Origin: Alphaproteobacteria bacterium
Lineage (GTDB): Bacteria > Pseudomonadota > Alphaproteobacteria > Rhizobiales > Devosiaceae
Length of the DNA: 32,586 bases
Reading direction: 5' to 3'
NCBI GenBank assembly: GCA_024280655.1
Contig: JAJRPR010000123.1
Coordinates: forward strand, 1-32,586
Every line of letters begins with the position of its first letter. Position 1 is the first letter of the stretch. The translations under genes were made by a program, and so were the position numbers. The notes under the pieces are model-generated. The model did no database searches, had not been told where the DNA came from, and worked only from the letters and a program-made list of their open reading frames with translations. Of the stretch, positions 1-9,317 are shown in pieces.

Positions 1-1512
1 CGACTCCCATAATCTAGATTTCGCAATGAAATATCCCTGCGTGCCTGCGGCAAATAGCAACATGGCAATCGTTGCTACAATGAACACCATTATGCCTTGT
101 GTAAGAGTAACATCAATCAACAATAGATCCGTGTTAAAGATAAACAAGAACGGTAGGGCGACTGTGCGTAAAGAATAAAAGAATGCCACAAACCCTGTTT
201 TAATCGGATCTCCCCCCGAAACGGCTGCCGCCGCAAACGAGGCCAAGCCCACCGGGGGCGTGACGTCCGCCATTATCCCAAAATAGAATACGAATAAATG
301 CACAGCAATTAGCGGCACAATAAGGCCGTTCGCCGCACCAAGCTCAACAACAACCGCCGCCATCAAAGATGAAACCACGATATAATTAGCTGTTGTCGGT
401 AATCCCATGCCCAAAATAAGCGAAAGAATACCTACAAATATAAGCATTAATATCAAATTACCACCTGATATAAATTCAACCAATTCAGCCATCACCTGAC
501 CAACGCCAGTTAGTGTAACCGTGCCAACGATAACACCAGCGGTAGCCGTAGCAATACCAATGCCGATCATATTTCTTGAACCAGCAATCATGCCATCAAC
601 GAGATCTAAAAATCCAGCCTTCATTTCTGCCGCTAAATTGCCGCTTTTTCTAAAAATTGCTTTTAGCGGCTTTTGCGTCAATAAGATAACAATCAATAAT
701 AATGATGCCCAAAACGCTGATAGACCCGGAGATTTTCTCTCAATCATCAAGAACCAAACCAACACAACAATCGGCAATATATATTGCAAGCCTGTTGTTT
801 TCACTTCGTCATAAACAGGCAATTCAACAATTTCTGCATTCGGATCATCCATTTCAAGATCTGGCTTTTTCGCCGCAACAAACACCAAGCCAACATAAGC
901 AAGAAAAACTAGAACAGCTAATATTAATGAAGCACTACCACCAAACGCGCCACGCATCCAGCCAATGCCATAATATATCCCAAACGCCAATGCGCCAAAC
1001 ACTGCAAAGCCTAAAAAGGTAGAAATTAATTTTTGCAACAGCGATTTCGCCGCCATAACAGGCTTTGGTAATGCCGACATACCTTTTTTCAGCGCTTCAA
1101 GGTGCACAATATAGAGCAAAGCAATATATGAAATAACCGCGGGCAAAAGCGCCGCTTTAATAACTTCAATATATGGTATCCCCACATATTCAACCATTAA
1201 GAAAGCCGCCGCTCCCATCACTGGTGGCATTAATTGTCCGTTTACCGAAGAAGCAACCTCAACCGAGCCAGCTTGCTCAGGAGTAAAACCAACTCGCTTC
1301 ATAAGCGGAATAGTAAATGTACCAGTGGTCACAACATTAGCAATCGAAGAACCAGAAATAAGTCCAGTCATAGCCGAGCCAACAACCGCCGCTTTTGCCG
1401 GACCACCACGTAAGTGACCAAGCAAAGAGAAGGCGATTTTAATGAAATAATTACCAGCTCCTGCTTTATCAAGCAATGAACCAAACAACACGAACAAGAA
1501 CACAAAACTAGC
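1..1512 (-). pseudogene. TRAP-TAXI fused permease, distal part (after the in-frame UAG; runs off the left edge)
   Basis: The minus-strand frame that stops at 1513-1515 stays open, with no further stop, from 1512 to the first base of the window. It translates as the rest of a TRAP permease: ASFVFLFVLFGSLLDKAG directly after the stop, then GGPAKAAVVGSAMTG, GSSIANVVTTGTFTIP, NGQLMPPVMGAAAF, a long set of hydrophobic segments, and LGMGLPTTANYIV with DVTPPVGLA. These are hallmark segments of the large (DctM-like, 12-TM) subunit, here fused behind a DctQ-like part as in TAXI-type systems. The protein would use an ion gradient to move the solute delivered by the periplasmic binding protein. No ribosome-binding site or start codon is evident just after the UAG, so independent translation is doubtful. 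The true C-terminus is outside the window. Confidence 0.85.
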
Positions 1513-2157
1513 CTAAACCCCAAGCGCAATACCGAACACACCCTCAGTTGTAAGCCACATGTGGCTCATAGTTTTTGAAATACTCGCTCCCTTCCATTTT
1601 ATAACTTCTGGAATAAAGGCAGCTGAGCCAAAAAATACATAGACCAAGAATATTATCGCAACAATCGCCAAAGCTGGCCCTAGCGCTCGTCTTGTTGCCT
1701 CAAGCAAAATAATCATACCAACTACTGCCATCCATATTTGATATTGCTCAGGCAGTCCTTGCGCACCAGTATTTGCTAAAGTCTCATAGGCATAAAACGC
1801 ATAACCAGCACAAATTGCGCCAATAGCACCAAATATCCAATCAAAAATTGGAATTCTATCACGGGACGAATTTTTGAACGCTGGATAGACCATAAAGGCA
1901 AGAAATATTGCAATAGCTAAGTGAATAGAGCGGGTCTGTGTATCATTTAGCACAGGAATGAAAGAGCTAAAAAACGGGGTAAAGGGTAAAGGCGAAGCAA
2001 TCCATATTTGAAATGTTGCCCAAAATAGAGCAATGCCCGCAATCATTTTACCAACTGGCCCTGCGGGGTTTCTTGCCCCAGAATCTGTTGACGCAACTAG
2101 ATCTTCTAGTTCTTCATCGCTCATTTGAGTGTTTTTTTGTGCTTTATCCTCGGCCAT
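1513..2157 (-). CDS. TRAP-TAXI fused permease, N-terminal part, ended by premature UAG
   Basis: This is the 214-aa N-terminal part of a TRAP transporter fused permease (DctQ-like small subunit followed by the start of the DctM-like part). A charged cytoplasmic N-terminus of about 30 residues is followed by several membrane segments. The ORF ends in MSHMWLTTEGVFGIALGV, a point where family members continue without interruption. The ATG at 2157 follows a strong GGGAGGGGG ribosome-binding site. The stop is TAG (1513-1515) and the same frame continues with good homology, so a single substitution (for example TCG to TAG) explains it. The SBP gene lies upstream in the same direction, separated by a hairpin. 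Alone this fragment should not transport. Confidence 0.85.
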   Translation of the reverse strand: MAEDKAQKNTQMSDEELEDLVASTDSGARNPAGPVGKMIAGIALFWATFQIWIASPLPFTPFFSSFIPVLNDTQTRSIHLAIAIFLAFMVYPAFKNSSRDRIPIFDWIFGAIGAICAGYAFYAYETLANTGAQGLPEQYQIWMAVVGMIILLEATRRALGPALAIVAIIFLVYVFFGSAAFIPEVIKWKGASISKTMSHMWLTTEGVFGIALGV

Positions 2158-2250
2158 TTATTCCCCCTCCCAAGAAAATAGTAAATTTGAAATAATAATT
2201 TACAAATAGTAATTTTGAAAACAATATTTATAAATTATTGTATAATAAAA

Positions 2251-2276
2251 CGATGGCGCAATTTCTTGCGCCATCG
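2251..2276 (-). terminator. Intercistronic hairpin between TAXI binding protein and permease (partial terminator or 3' stabiliser)
   Basis: A perfect 11-bp inverted repeat (CGATGGCGCAA / TTGCGCCATCG) encloses the 4-nt loop 2262-2265. On the minus-strand transcript it lies just after the binding-protein stop codon and is followed by a U-rich stretch (TTTTATTATA). That is the layout of a leaky terminator or an mRNA-protecting hairpin that lets a binding protein be made in excess over its permease. The structure is seen directly; its role is inferred. Confidence 0.7.
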
Positions 2277-2292
2277 CTAAAAAATCTAAAAC

Positions 2293-3258
2293 CTAGTCTA
2301 GACCGTTTTCTTTATAATACTTCATAGCACCAGCATGGATAGGTGCTGAAAGACCATCTTTAGCCATTTGTTTTGGATCAAGATTTGCAAATGCTGGGTG
2401 TAGCTTGCGGAATGCATCGATATTATCGAACACTGCGCTAACTAATGCATAAACAACTTCATCAGAAACAGCAGTTGAACTTACAAATGTTGCACCAACA
2501 CCAAATGTTTGTGTATCATCTGGGTTACCGCGATACATGCCACCAGGAATGGTAGCTACACGATAATAATCATTATCAGCGATTAGTTTTTCAACTTCTG
2601 GACCTGTTACAGAAACTAGAACACTCTCACAGGATGTTGTTGCTTCTGAAATTGAGCCAGATGGATGACCAACTGTATAGACCATTGCGTCAATTTTATT
2701 GTCGCAAAGTGCTTGTGATTGCTCACTCGCTTTTAACTCAGATGCAAGAGCAAAGTCTGCATTTGTCCAACCAAGCGCATTCATTAGAACTTCCATAGTT
2801 CCACGTTGTCCAGAACCGGGGTTACCAATATTAACACGCTTGCCTTTTAGATCAGCAAAAGTTTTAATTCCTGCATCAGCACGAGCTACAACAGTGAATG
2901 GCTCAGGGTGAACTGAAAATACAGCACGAAGTTCGGTAAACGGACCCTGATCTGCAAATTTTGATGTGCCATTATATGCGTGATATTGCCAATCAGATTG
3001 TGCAACACCAAACTCTAATTCGCCTGCGCGAATTGTGTTAATGTTATAAACAGAACCACCAGTTGATTCTACTGCACAACGAATGCCAGTTTCTTTACGG
3101 TTTTTATTAACCAGACGGCAAATTGCGCCACCTGTTGGATAATAAACGCCAGTAACGCCACCAGTACCGATTGATATGAATTGCTGTTGCGCTACTGCGC
3201 CAAAGCTAAATCCGCTCATAGCAACAGCTGCTACGGCGCCTATAATTAGTTTTTTCAT
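2293..3258 (-). CDS. TAXI family TRAP transporter solute-binding protein
   Basis: This is the periplasmic binding protein of a TRAP transporter, TAXI class, which captures a solute and hands it to the membrane permease encoded next. The start is set at the ATG at 3258, giving 321 aa starting MKKLIIGAV; an upstream in-frame TTG at 3270 lies in the ribosome-binding site (TTGGAGGACTAC) and is rejected. A Sec signal peptide (MKK, hydrophobic core, GAVA before QQQ) precedes the mature domain. Family hallmarks are [19 protein letters not shown] at its start, [13 protein letters not shown] in the middle and a terminal KYYKENG. The stop is TAG. TAXI proteins studied elsewhere bind dicarboxylates such as glutamate or 2-oxoglutarate; the ligand here cannot be read from sequence. 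Confidence 0.93.
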   Translation of the reverse strand: MKKLIIGAVAAVAMSGFSFGAVAQQQFISIGTGGVTGVYYPTGGAICRLVNKNRKETGIRCAVESTGGSVYNINTIRAGELEFGVAQSDWQYHAYNGTSKFADQGPFTELRAVFSVHPEPFTVVARADAGIKTFADLKGKRVNIGNPGSGQRGTMEVLMNALGWTNADFALASELKASEQSQALCDNKIDAMVYTVGHPSGSISEATTSCESVLVSVTGPEVEKLIADNDYYRVATIPGGMYRGNPDDTQTFGVGATFVSSTAVSDEVVYALVSAVFDNIDAFRKLHPAFANLDPKQMAKDGLSAPIHAGAMKYYKENGLD

Positions 3259-3368
3259 GTAGTCCTCCAAAAAATATACACTTATTAAATTTATTGTTTT
3301 TATAGTACTGCCAATTCAACGCATCACAATGGCAAACTGTCAAGTAATTAACAAAAAAATTACAAATT

Positions 3369-4361
3369 TTATTTGATGTTTTGGTATAATTTCAGCAATA
3401 TTTCAACTTCGCCGCTTGTGCGAAGCACAACAGGCACACGCTGATGTATATTTGTCGCACTTATTTCTCTAATCGGAGCAGGGTTAGAAATAGCCATTCC
3501 GCCAGCATTTTCAACTAGCATTGCCATTGGGTTAGCCTCATATAAAAAACGTAACTTACCGTTTTCACTGCCCTTTTTATCCATGCTAGGATAAATAAAA
3601 ACCCCACCATGCATAAATATACGATGCACATCGGCAACCATTGAGCCAGCCCATCGCATATTAAAATTCTTTTTTCGCTCGCCCATTTCACCCAATAAAC
3701 ATTGCTCAATATATTTAGCTATCGCACTATCCCAAAAGCGCTGATAAGACATATTAATGGCAAATTCATTGCTATTTTTTGCAATAGAAATATCACCATC
3801 AACCAATAAAAATCGCTGTTGTTTTTCGCTTAAGGAAAACATAGATACTTTGTTGCCAACGCTAACCATCAACAAGCAAGCAGGGCCATAAATAAAATAC
3901 CCAGCCGCTTTTTGATTTTTACTAGCACTTAAAACATCGTTTGAAGTAATATTTTTAGAATTGCTAGCAAGTTCAAGTACCGAAAAAATAGTACCTATTA
4001 TACCATTATTATCAATATTTGACGAACCATCAAGCGGATCAAAACACACCGTCAAATTTGCGTTTTTGCTTTTATTTGGATTTTGAATGACCTCATCAAT
4101 TTCCTCAGAAACCATTGCACTTACAGATGAAATTCTAAGCAAATCACCAACCATTAGATCATTGGTAATAATATCGAGATCTTTTTGTACCTCGCCTTGC
4201 ACATTAGTTTGACTGCTTGCGCCAATTAGTCCATCAAGCGGCGCATTTTTGACGATTTTAGCAATTTTTATGCAAGAGCCTGCAATGGCCAATAGGATAT
4301 CAGAAACACCCTTTGTTGCTCCCTGCCCTTTTAGCCAATCTTTTAATGTTTGCTTTTGCAA
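3369..4361 (-). CDS. fbp: Fructose-1,6-bisphosphatase class I
   Basis: This enzyme hydrolyses fructose 1,6-bisphosphate to fructose 6-phosphate, the committed step of gluconeogenesis, in the cytoplasm with Mg2+. The 330-aa length is normal for class I. The metal and phosphate signature FDPLDGSSNID is at residues 107-117, with the upstream acidic SEEIDE at about 85-90 and ANPMAMLVENAGG near the C-terminus. The start is TTG at 4361, directly preceded by an in-frame TAA, so no longer form is possible; an AGG in the end of the aldolase gene may serve as ribosome-binding site. It lies 7 nt after the aldolase stop, so it should be co-transcribed with aldolase and pckA. Confidence 0.95.
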   Translation of the reverse strand: MQKQTLKDWLKGQGATKGVSDILLAIAGSCIKIAKIVKNAPLDGLIGASSQTNVQGEVQKDLDIITNDLMVGDLLRISSVSAMVSEEIDEVIQNPNKSKNANLTVCFDPLDGSSNIDNNGIIGTIFSVLELASNSKNITSNDVLSASKNQKAAGYFIYGPACLLMVSVGNKVSMFSLSEKQQRFLLVDGDISIAKNSNEFAINMSYQRFWDSAIAKYIEQCLLGEMGERKKNFNMRWAGSMVADVHRIFMHGGVFIYPSMDKKGSENGKLRFLYEANPMAMLVENAGGMAISNPAPIREISATNIHQRVPVVLRTSGEVEILLKLYQNIK

Positions 4362-4368
4362 TTAAAAC

Positions 4369-5433
4369 CTAACCTTTAGTAGTATCATATAGACCGCCAG
4401 CATAACGATCTGCCATTGTTTGTAATGATACTGGTTTAATCTTATCCGCCATACCAGCACAACCAAAAATCTCATTACGCTTAGCACAAAGATTAGTTGC
4501 TCTCTCACGACCTGGTCCAAGAATAGCACGAACATCAAATGATGATCGGTTTTCATCAAGGAATTTACGAATTGATCCAGTCATTGCCATACGAATATCA
4601 GTATCAATATTGATTTTACGAACACCCGATTTAATACCACGCTCAACTTCTTCTAAGGGAACACCAAAAGTTTCTGGAATAAAACCGCCATGCGCATTTA
4701 TAAGTTGCTGTAATTCTTCTGGAACACTTGAAGCACCGTGCATCACAAGATGGGTATTTGGAAGGCGCTCATGAATTTTTTCAATCACACTCATTGCCAA
4801 AATATCTCCACTTGGACGACGTGAGAATTTATATGCACCGTGCGATGTGCCAACTGCAACCGCTAGCGCATCAATGCCAGTAGCACGCACAAATCTTTCA
4901 GCTTCTTCAGGATCTGTTAGTAGCATATCTTTCCCAAGTTTGCCTTCAAATCCATGCCCATCTTCTTTTTCGCCTTCGCCTGTTTCAAGCGAACCTAACA
5001 CCCCACTTTCACCCTCAACAGAAATTCCACGTGAGTGCGCAAGTTCAACAACATTTGATGTCACTTCAGCATTATAATCAAAATCAGATGGAGTTTTAGC
5101 ATCGGCCATTAAAGAGCCGTCCATCATAACTGATGAAAAACCAAAATCCATTGCCGAAGAGCAAGTGCTAAGATCATTACCATGATCAAGATGCAAGCAA
5201 ACTGGCAAATGCGGATAGCGCTCAATCGCTCCCATAAATAAATGTTTTAATATAGTATCATCAATGTATTTTCGAGCCGAGCGAGAAGCCTGCAATAAAA
5301 CTGGTGAATTTGTTTTGTCAGCCGCCGCCATTACCGCTTGCAAAGTTTCAAGATTAGTAATGTTAAAAGCTGGCATTCCATAACCATGCTCTCCAGCATG
5401 ATCAAGTAATTGTCTAAGCGAAATAAGAGCCAT
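4369..5433 (-). CDS. fba: Fructose-bisphosphate aldolase class II
   Basis: This is a Zn-dependent aldolase that in gluconeogenesis joins dihydroxyacetone phosphate and glyceraldehyde 3-phosphate into fructose 1,6-bisphosphate, the substrate of the next gene's product. The 354-aa protein has the catalytic/zinc segment VCLHLDHGND (D83, H84), the zinc-ligand region VAVGTSHGAYK and HGASSVPEE, and the phosphate-binding KINIDTDIRMAMTG. Length and motifs fit the CbbA/Fba type rather than tagatose-bisphosphate aldolase, though a paralogue used in the Calvin cycle cannot be excluded by sequence alone. The ATG at 5433 follows an AGAAAGG ribosome-binding site. It lies 29 nt after the pckA stop and 7 nt before fbp. 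Confidence 0.94.
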   Translation of the reverse strand: MALISLRQLLDHAGEHGYGMPAFNITNLETLQAVMAAADKTNSPVLLQASRSARKYIDDTILKHLFMGAIERYPHLPVCLHLDHGNDLSTCSSAMDFGFSSVMMDGSLMADAKTPSDFDYNAEVTSNVVELAHSRGISVEGESGVLGSLETGEGEKEDGHGFEGKLGKDMLLTDPEEAERFVRATGIDALAVAVGTSHGAYKFSRRPSGDILAMSVIEKIHERLPNTHLVMHGASSVPEELQQLINAHGGFIPETFGVPLEEVERGIKSGVRKINIDTDIRMAMTGSIRKFLDENRSSFDVRAILGPGRERATNLCAKRNEIFGCAGMADKIKPVSLQTMADRYAGGLYDTTKG

Positions 5434-5462
5434 TATAAACCTTTCTATATATTCTAGTTTGA

Positions 5463-7058
5463 CTAAGCAATTTTGCGCCTTTGCGGGCTACCTAGTGCAT
5501 AATCACTATTATCAAGTGACATTTTTCTAAAATTATCGCTAAATAATTGCGCTAATTTTGCCGCTTGCGTATCGTACGCTACGACATCTTCCCAAGTCTG
5601 GCGTGGGTTCAAAATCTTAACATCAATACCCTCAATAAAAGTTGGCACTTCAAGACCAAAATTTTCATCAACACGATAGGTAACATCATCAAGATCACCA
5701 CTAAGCGCCACTTCAAGCATTGCCCGTGTATCCTTAAGCTTCATGCGATGCCCAACCCCATAAGCACCACCAGTCCAACCAGTATTTAACAACCAGCAAT
5801 TAGCACCACTTGATGCAAGCCGCTGTTTAAGCAAATCACCATAGACGGTTGGCATGCGTGACATGAAAGGCGCACCAAAACAGGTTGAAAATGTCGCTTG
5901 CGGCTCGGTCACGCCTCGCTCAGTCCCTGCAACTTTTGCCGTATAACCAGAAAGGAAATAATATACCGCCTGCTCTTTTGTTAAACGAGCAATTGGAGGC
6001 AAAACGCCAAACGCATCAGCGGTTAAAAGCACAACATTTTTTGGCGTTGGGGCAACACCGCTTTCAACTCTATTAGCAATAGCCGCTAGAGGATAAGCAA
6101 TGCGTGTGTTTTCTGTTAAGCTAGAATCAGCATAATCAGGCTCGCCCGTTGCTTCATCAATCACCACATTTTCTAAAATAGCACCATCATGTTGCGCCGC
6201 CGCATAAATTTCAGGCTCAGATTGTTTACTTAAGTTAATAGCTTTGGCATAACAACCACCCTCTAAATTAAAGATGCCATTTTCACTCCAACCATGCTCA
6301 TCATCGCCAACTAGCGCACGATCACTCGAGGCAGAAAGCGTCGTCTTGCCAGTCCCCGAAAGTCCAAAAAACAAAGTACTATCACCCTTAGGCCCAACAT
6401 TTGCAGAACAATGCATTGGCATAATATCGCTATCTGGCGCATGATAATTGAATAATGAAAACACAGATTTTTTAATCTCACCAGCATATTGCGTACCGCA
6501 AATCACCACAATATTACGAGACAAATCAAGCGCAATACAGGTTTCCGATTTAGAGCCATGACGACTTGGATCAGCCAAGAAATCTGGAGCATGAACAATG
6601 CTTACATTAGCAGAAAAATCTCTTAAATCAGATTGTCTTGGACGGATAAGTAGATTGCGAATGAACAGAGCGTGCCAAGCATTTGGTGTAAAAACTTCTA
6701 CCTGATATCGATTATCTTTATCGGCACCAGCAAATAATTGCTGCTCATATATTTCTTTACCAGATAGGTGCTCAATAGCATCGTTAAGCAAAATATCAAA
6801 ACTCTCAGTACTCATAATATTGGTATTGTCCCACCAGACCTTATTTTTGGTTTCATCATCTTTGACGATAAATTTATCACCTGCTGAACGACCAGTAAAT
6901 TTACCAGTAGTCATAGCAAGCGCACCACTAGATAGTTGCCTAGCCCCTTGTTTTTTCGCTAAACCAATAAGTGAGAAAGTCACGTTATTATCATGAACTC
7001 GCGAGGCATTTTTTAAGATTGAAACGGATATTGTGCTATTATTAAGCGAAACACTCAT
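5463..7058 (-). CDS. pckA: Phosphoenolpyruvate carboxykinase (ATP)
   Basis: This enzyme converts oxaloacetate and ATP to phosphoenolpyruvate, CO2 and ADP, the entry step from the TCA cycle into gluconeogenesis. The 531-aa length is standard for the ATP-dependent family. The signature P-loop GLSGTGKTTLSAS lies at about residues 230-242, just before DDEHGW and EGGCYAK, which hold the second kinase motif and metal ligands. RQSDLRDF and NTGWTGGAYG are also conserved. It is the first gene of a pckA-aldolase-FBPase run. The ATG at 7058 follows GGGAA. Two palindromic operators lie 69-132 bp upstream of the start, and a LacI-family gene follows beyond them, so regulation by that protein is likely. 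Confidence 0.97.
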   Translation of the reverse strand: MSVSLNNSTISVSILKNASRVHDNNVTFSLIGLAKKQGARQLSSGALAMTTGKFTGRSAGDKFIVKDDETKNKVWWDNTNIMSTESFDILLNDAIEHLSGKEIYEQQLFAGADKDNRYQVEVFTPNAWHALFIRNLLIRPRQSDLRDFSANVSIVHAPDFLADPSRHGSKSETCIALDLSRNIVVICGTQYAGEIKKSVFSLFNYHAPDSDIMPMHCSANVGPKGDSTLFFGLSGTGKTTLSASSDRALVGDDEHGWSENGIFNLEGGCYAKAINLSKQSEPEIYAAAQHDGAILENVVIDEATGEPDYADSSLTENTRIAYPLAAIANRVESGVAPTPKNVVLLTADAFGVLPPIARLTKEQAVYYFLSGYTAKVAGTERGVTEPQATFSTCFGAPFMSRMPTVYGDLLKQRLASSGANCWLLNTGWTGGAYGVGHRMKLKDTRAMLEVALSGDLDDVTYRVDENFGLEVPTFIEGIDVKILNPRQTWEDVVAYDTQAAKLAQLFSDNFRKMSLDNSDYALGSPQRRKIA

Positions 7059-7125
7059 AATTTATTCCCAAAATTATTGACTAAAATAAAGACATAGCCC
7101 TTAGTGATAATTAACTCAAAATGTA

Positions 7126-7147
7126 TTTTTGCATACGTATGCAAAAA
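7126..7147. promoter_or_regulatory. Palindromic operator 1 upstream of pckA (core GCATACGTATGC)
   Basis: A perfect 22-bp palindrome: five T, then GCATACGTATGC, then five A, with a central CG. LacI/GalR-family proteins typically bind palindromes with a central CG. It lies between the LacI-family gene and pckA, and the same core recurs at 7177-7188. No promoter could be placed with confidence relative to it. Confidence 0.82.
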
Positions 7148-7174
7148 CTGACTTGGCGAGAGGCATAAATGCTT

Positions 7175-7190
7175 TTGCATACGTATGCAA
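7175..7190. promoter_or_regulatory. Palindromic operator 2 upstream of pckA (core GCATACGTATGC)
   Basis: A perfect 16-bp palindrome TTGCATACGTATGCAA sharing the complete 12-bp core of operator 1. The two centres are 46 bp apart, roughly 4.4 helical turns, which would allow a tetramer or two cooperating dimers to bind both. It lies 55 bp after the regulator gene's stop. Confidence 0.8.
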
Positions 7191-7245
7191 GAATAATATT
7201 GACCAAAGTCAAATTTATTAACATTAGTGTTAATAAGTATTGTAT

Positions 7246-8274
7246 CTATGCCTTTGTTGAACCTCGAATAATCAACTGTCCTTCAACTTCAATATGCATA
7301 GCTCGCCTGCTAGATTCAGAATTCATTTGTTCAACAATCTCTATCGCAGCCTTTGCCAGCGCACCAGCTGGCTGCGAAAATGTTGTTAAATCATAGGCTG
7401 AATGACTGGCCTCTGGAACATCATCAACCCCAATAATTGAAACTTCATTAGGCACATTAAGATTAAACTCTCGCTTTGCTACATCTAGCACCGAAAACGC
7501 CATATAATCAGATGCACAAAAAATTGCGTCAGGTCGGTTTTTTGCCGACAATAATTTGCGAGCCGCATTTGCCGCACCAGAAAAACTATATTCCCCGTAT
7601 GCTATTGGCACGTTTTTTATGCCGCTTTTTGCCAAGTGCTCAATAAAGCCGTCTTGACGCATTTGACTGGTGCTAGAAGTTTTTGATCCAGCAACAAAAG
7701 CAAAATTCTTATGCTTAGTTTTTAGCAAATGCTCAGCCGCCACTTCCCCCGCTCTATGGTTCTCACCCCAAACTGTTGAAACGCCCGCAATTTTACTACC
7801 ACGATTTATTTGAACGATTGGCACACCTGCCTTTTTACATTGCAACGCTAATTCAGGCGATGCCAAAGTTGCGGTCATAATCAGCGCATCAACCTGATAG
7901 CTAAGCGCCCTTTCAAGCATTGGGTCAGTTTCATCATCACTTGGCGAAGTAAACAATAATATATGCTTTCCAATCTCTCGTAATTGCGAAGATAATTGTT
8001 GCGCTACATTTGCATAGAACGGATTTTCAAGATTAGAAATCGCCAAAGCAATAATGTTAGATTGGTTGGTCGCAAGCGAGCGAGCCATAAGGTTTGGCTG
8101 ATAGCCAAGCTCTTTTGCAGCTTGCAAAATTTTCTCACGGGTTTTTTGAGCAATGCTCGCCCCTTTAGTATAGGCACGAGAAACCGCTGATTGGGAACCC
8201 CCAGCCAATTTCGCAACATCGCTTTCTGTTGGCGCACGCCGACCACCAATTTTTTTACTCACCACACAAACCAA
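7246..8274 (-). CDS. LacI-family transcriptional regulator (PckR-like)
   Basis: This is a DNA-binding repressor or activator responding to a small metabolite. The N-terminal helix-turn-helix reads TESDVAKLAGGSQSAVSRA, followed by KILQAAKELGYQPN and the hinge MARSLATNQS; a periplasmic-binding-protein-like effector domain (about residues 75-335) ends with VSIIGVDDVPEA and TTFSQP. About 342 aa is standard. The start is uncertain: a TTG at 8274 and GTGs at 8265 and 8262 are in frame and none has a clear ribosome-binding site. It is encoded directly upstream of pckA, with two operators between them. In Sinorhizobium meliloti the LacI-family regulator PckR is encoded beside pckA and controls gluconeogenesis, so an equivalent role is inferred here. 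Confidence 0.9.
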   Translation of the reverse strand: MVCVVSKKIGGRRAPTESDVAKLAGGSQSAVSRAYTKGASIAQKTREKILQAAKELGYQPNLMARSLATNQSNIIALAISNLENPFYANVAQQLSSQLREIGKHILLFTSPSDDETDPMLERALSYQVDALIMTATLASPELALQCKKAGVPIVQINRGSKIAGVSTVWGENHRAGEVAAEHLLKTKHKNFAFVAGSKTSSTSQMRQDGFIEHLAKSGIKNVPIAYGEYSFSGAANAARKLLSAKNRPDAIFCASDYMAFSVLDVAKREFNLNVPNEVSIIGVDDVPEASHSAYDLTTFSQPAGALAKAAIEIVEQMNSESSRRAMHIEVEGQLIIRGSTKA

Positions 8275-8434
8275 TCAGTTAAAACCATAATCATGCAAAT
8301 AATAATGCCTAAGGTCAAATTGTAAATATTAGTTTTTCTAATTCAGGCTTTTAATTTGCTTTTATTTTTTATAAAAGAGAATCAGACAGGTTTAGGATAA
8401 ATAACTGCAAATCAGTGAATTTTCAACTAGCTTA

Positions 8435-9223
8435 GTGGAATGGTTTAGCGCCAATTCTTGGGGTTTCATAACCGCAATTATGGTATTATTCATCGGCTGG
8501 ACTTTATCTCGATATTCAGTCAAGGCAATTAACAAGCTTGTTGAAAAAACCCCAAAAGTCGATAAAACAATCGCACCGCTTCTTTCACAGCTAGTACGCT
8601 ATGCAATATTAATCGTTACAATTATTATCGTGCTAAACCAATTTGGCGTGGCGACAAATTCTATGCTTGCGGTGCTTGGTGCGGCAGGCTTGGCAATCGC
8701 TCTAGCATTGCAAGGCACGCTCTCAAATGTTGCCGCTGGTGTTATGCTTATCTGGTTACGCCCATTTTCAGTCGGTGATTATATTTACGCCGCTAGCATT
8801 GAAGGCACAGTTACACAAATTGGTCTATTCTCAACCAGAATTCGCAACGCTGATGGGCTATATATTTTCTCGCCAAATTCTAAATTATGGTCTTCTTCAA
8901 TCATTAACGAAGACAAATTACCCACCCGACGCATCAATCTAAAAATCGGCATTTCTTATGATGCAGACATTGGCAAAGCCAGAAAAATCTTACTAAAAAT
9001 CGCCAAAGACGAAAAACGAGTGCTAACAGAAAAGCCGCCAGCGGTTTTTGTAGATTCACTTGGTGATAGTGCCGTAATTCTATCTTTTAGGACTTGGGTA
9101 AAAAGCTCAGATTTTTACTCAACTCGCTTTGCATTTAACGAACAAGTAAAATTAGAATTTGATAAAGCAGGGATAGAAATTCCATATAATAAGTTGGATG
9201 TAAATATCAATTCTAATACTTAA
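8435..9223 (+). CDS. Small-conductance mechanosensitive channel (MscS family)
   Basis: This inner-membrane channel opens under membrane tension and releases solutes during osmotic downshock. The 262-aa protein has two N-terminal membrane helices (about 8-25 and 48-70), then the pore helix and hallmark GAAGLAIALALQGTLSN, then VAAGVMLIWLRPFSVGDYI leading into the beta domain and a C-terminal alpha/beta domain. It matches minimal MscS (three TM helices). The GTG at 8435 lacks a clear ribosome-binding site. An in-frame CTG at 8405, 8 nt after AGGA, would add 10 residues, and an in-frame TAA at 8402 caps any extension. It is divergent from the LacI-family gene and appears monocistronic. Confidence 0.92.
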   Translation: MEWFSANSWGFITAIMVLFIGWTLSRYSVKAINKLVEKTPKVDKTIAPLLSQLVRYAILIVTIIIVLNQFGVATNSMLAVLGAAGLAIALALQGTLSNVAAGVMLIWLRPFSVGDYIYAASIEGTVTQIGLFSTRIRNADGLYIFSPNSKLWSSSIINEDKLPTRRINLKIGISYDADIGKARKILLKIAKDEKRVLTEKPPAVFVDSLGDSAVILSFRTWVKSSDFYSTRFAFNEQVKLEFDKAGIEIPYNKLDVNINSNT

Positions 9224-9289
9224 CTACCGAAGTCAGTTGATATTTATTCGAGCATAAGACCTTTCAATGCGTTCAAGGTGACAGTCCTT

Positions 9290-9317
9290 GTCATGCTGAG
9301 CGAAGCCGAAGCATCTT
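9290..9317. repeat. Solitary 28-nt copy of an intergenic hairpin-repeat arm
   Basis: These 28 bases, beginning GTCATGCTGAGCGAAGCC, are identical to the reverse complement of 13277-13304, one arm of the hairpin repeat there. Here the partner arm is missing, so this is a half copy. It lies between mscS and the acyl ligase, outside both genes. The GTCAT-CTGA-CGAAG pattern belongs to a class of short interspersed hairpin repeats common between bacterial genes. Confidence 0.8.

Noticed and set aside
1513-1515. UAG reassigned as a sense codon in this organism
   Set aside because: TAG ends the TAXI binding protein, the aldolase and pccB at their expected C-termini.
3256-3270. Longer start of the TAXI binding protein at 3270
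   Set aside because: The TTG lies within the Shine-Dalgarno GGAGG region; the ATG at 3258 starts a proper signal peptide. The same logic rejects 22547 for pccB and 9400 for the acyl ligase.
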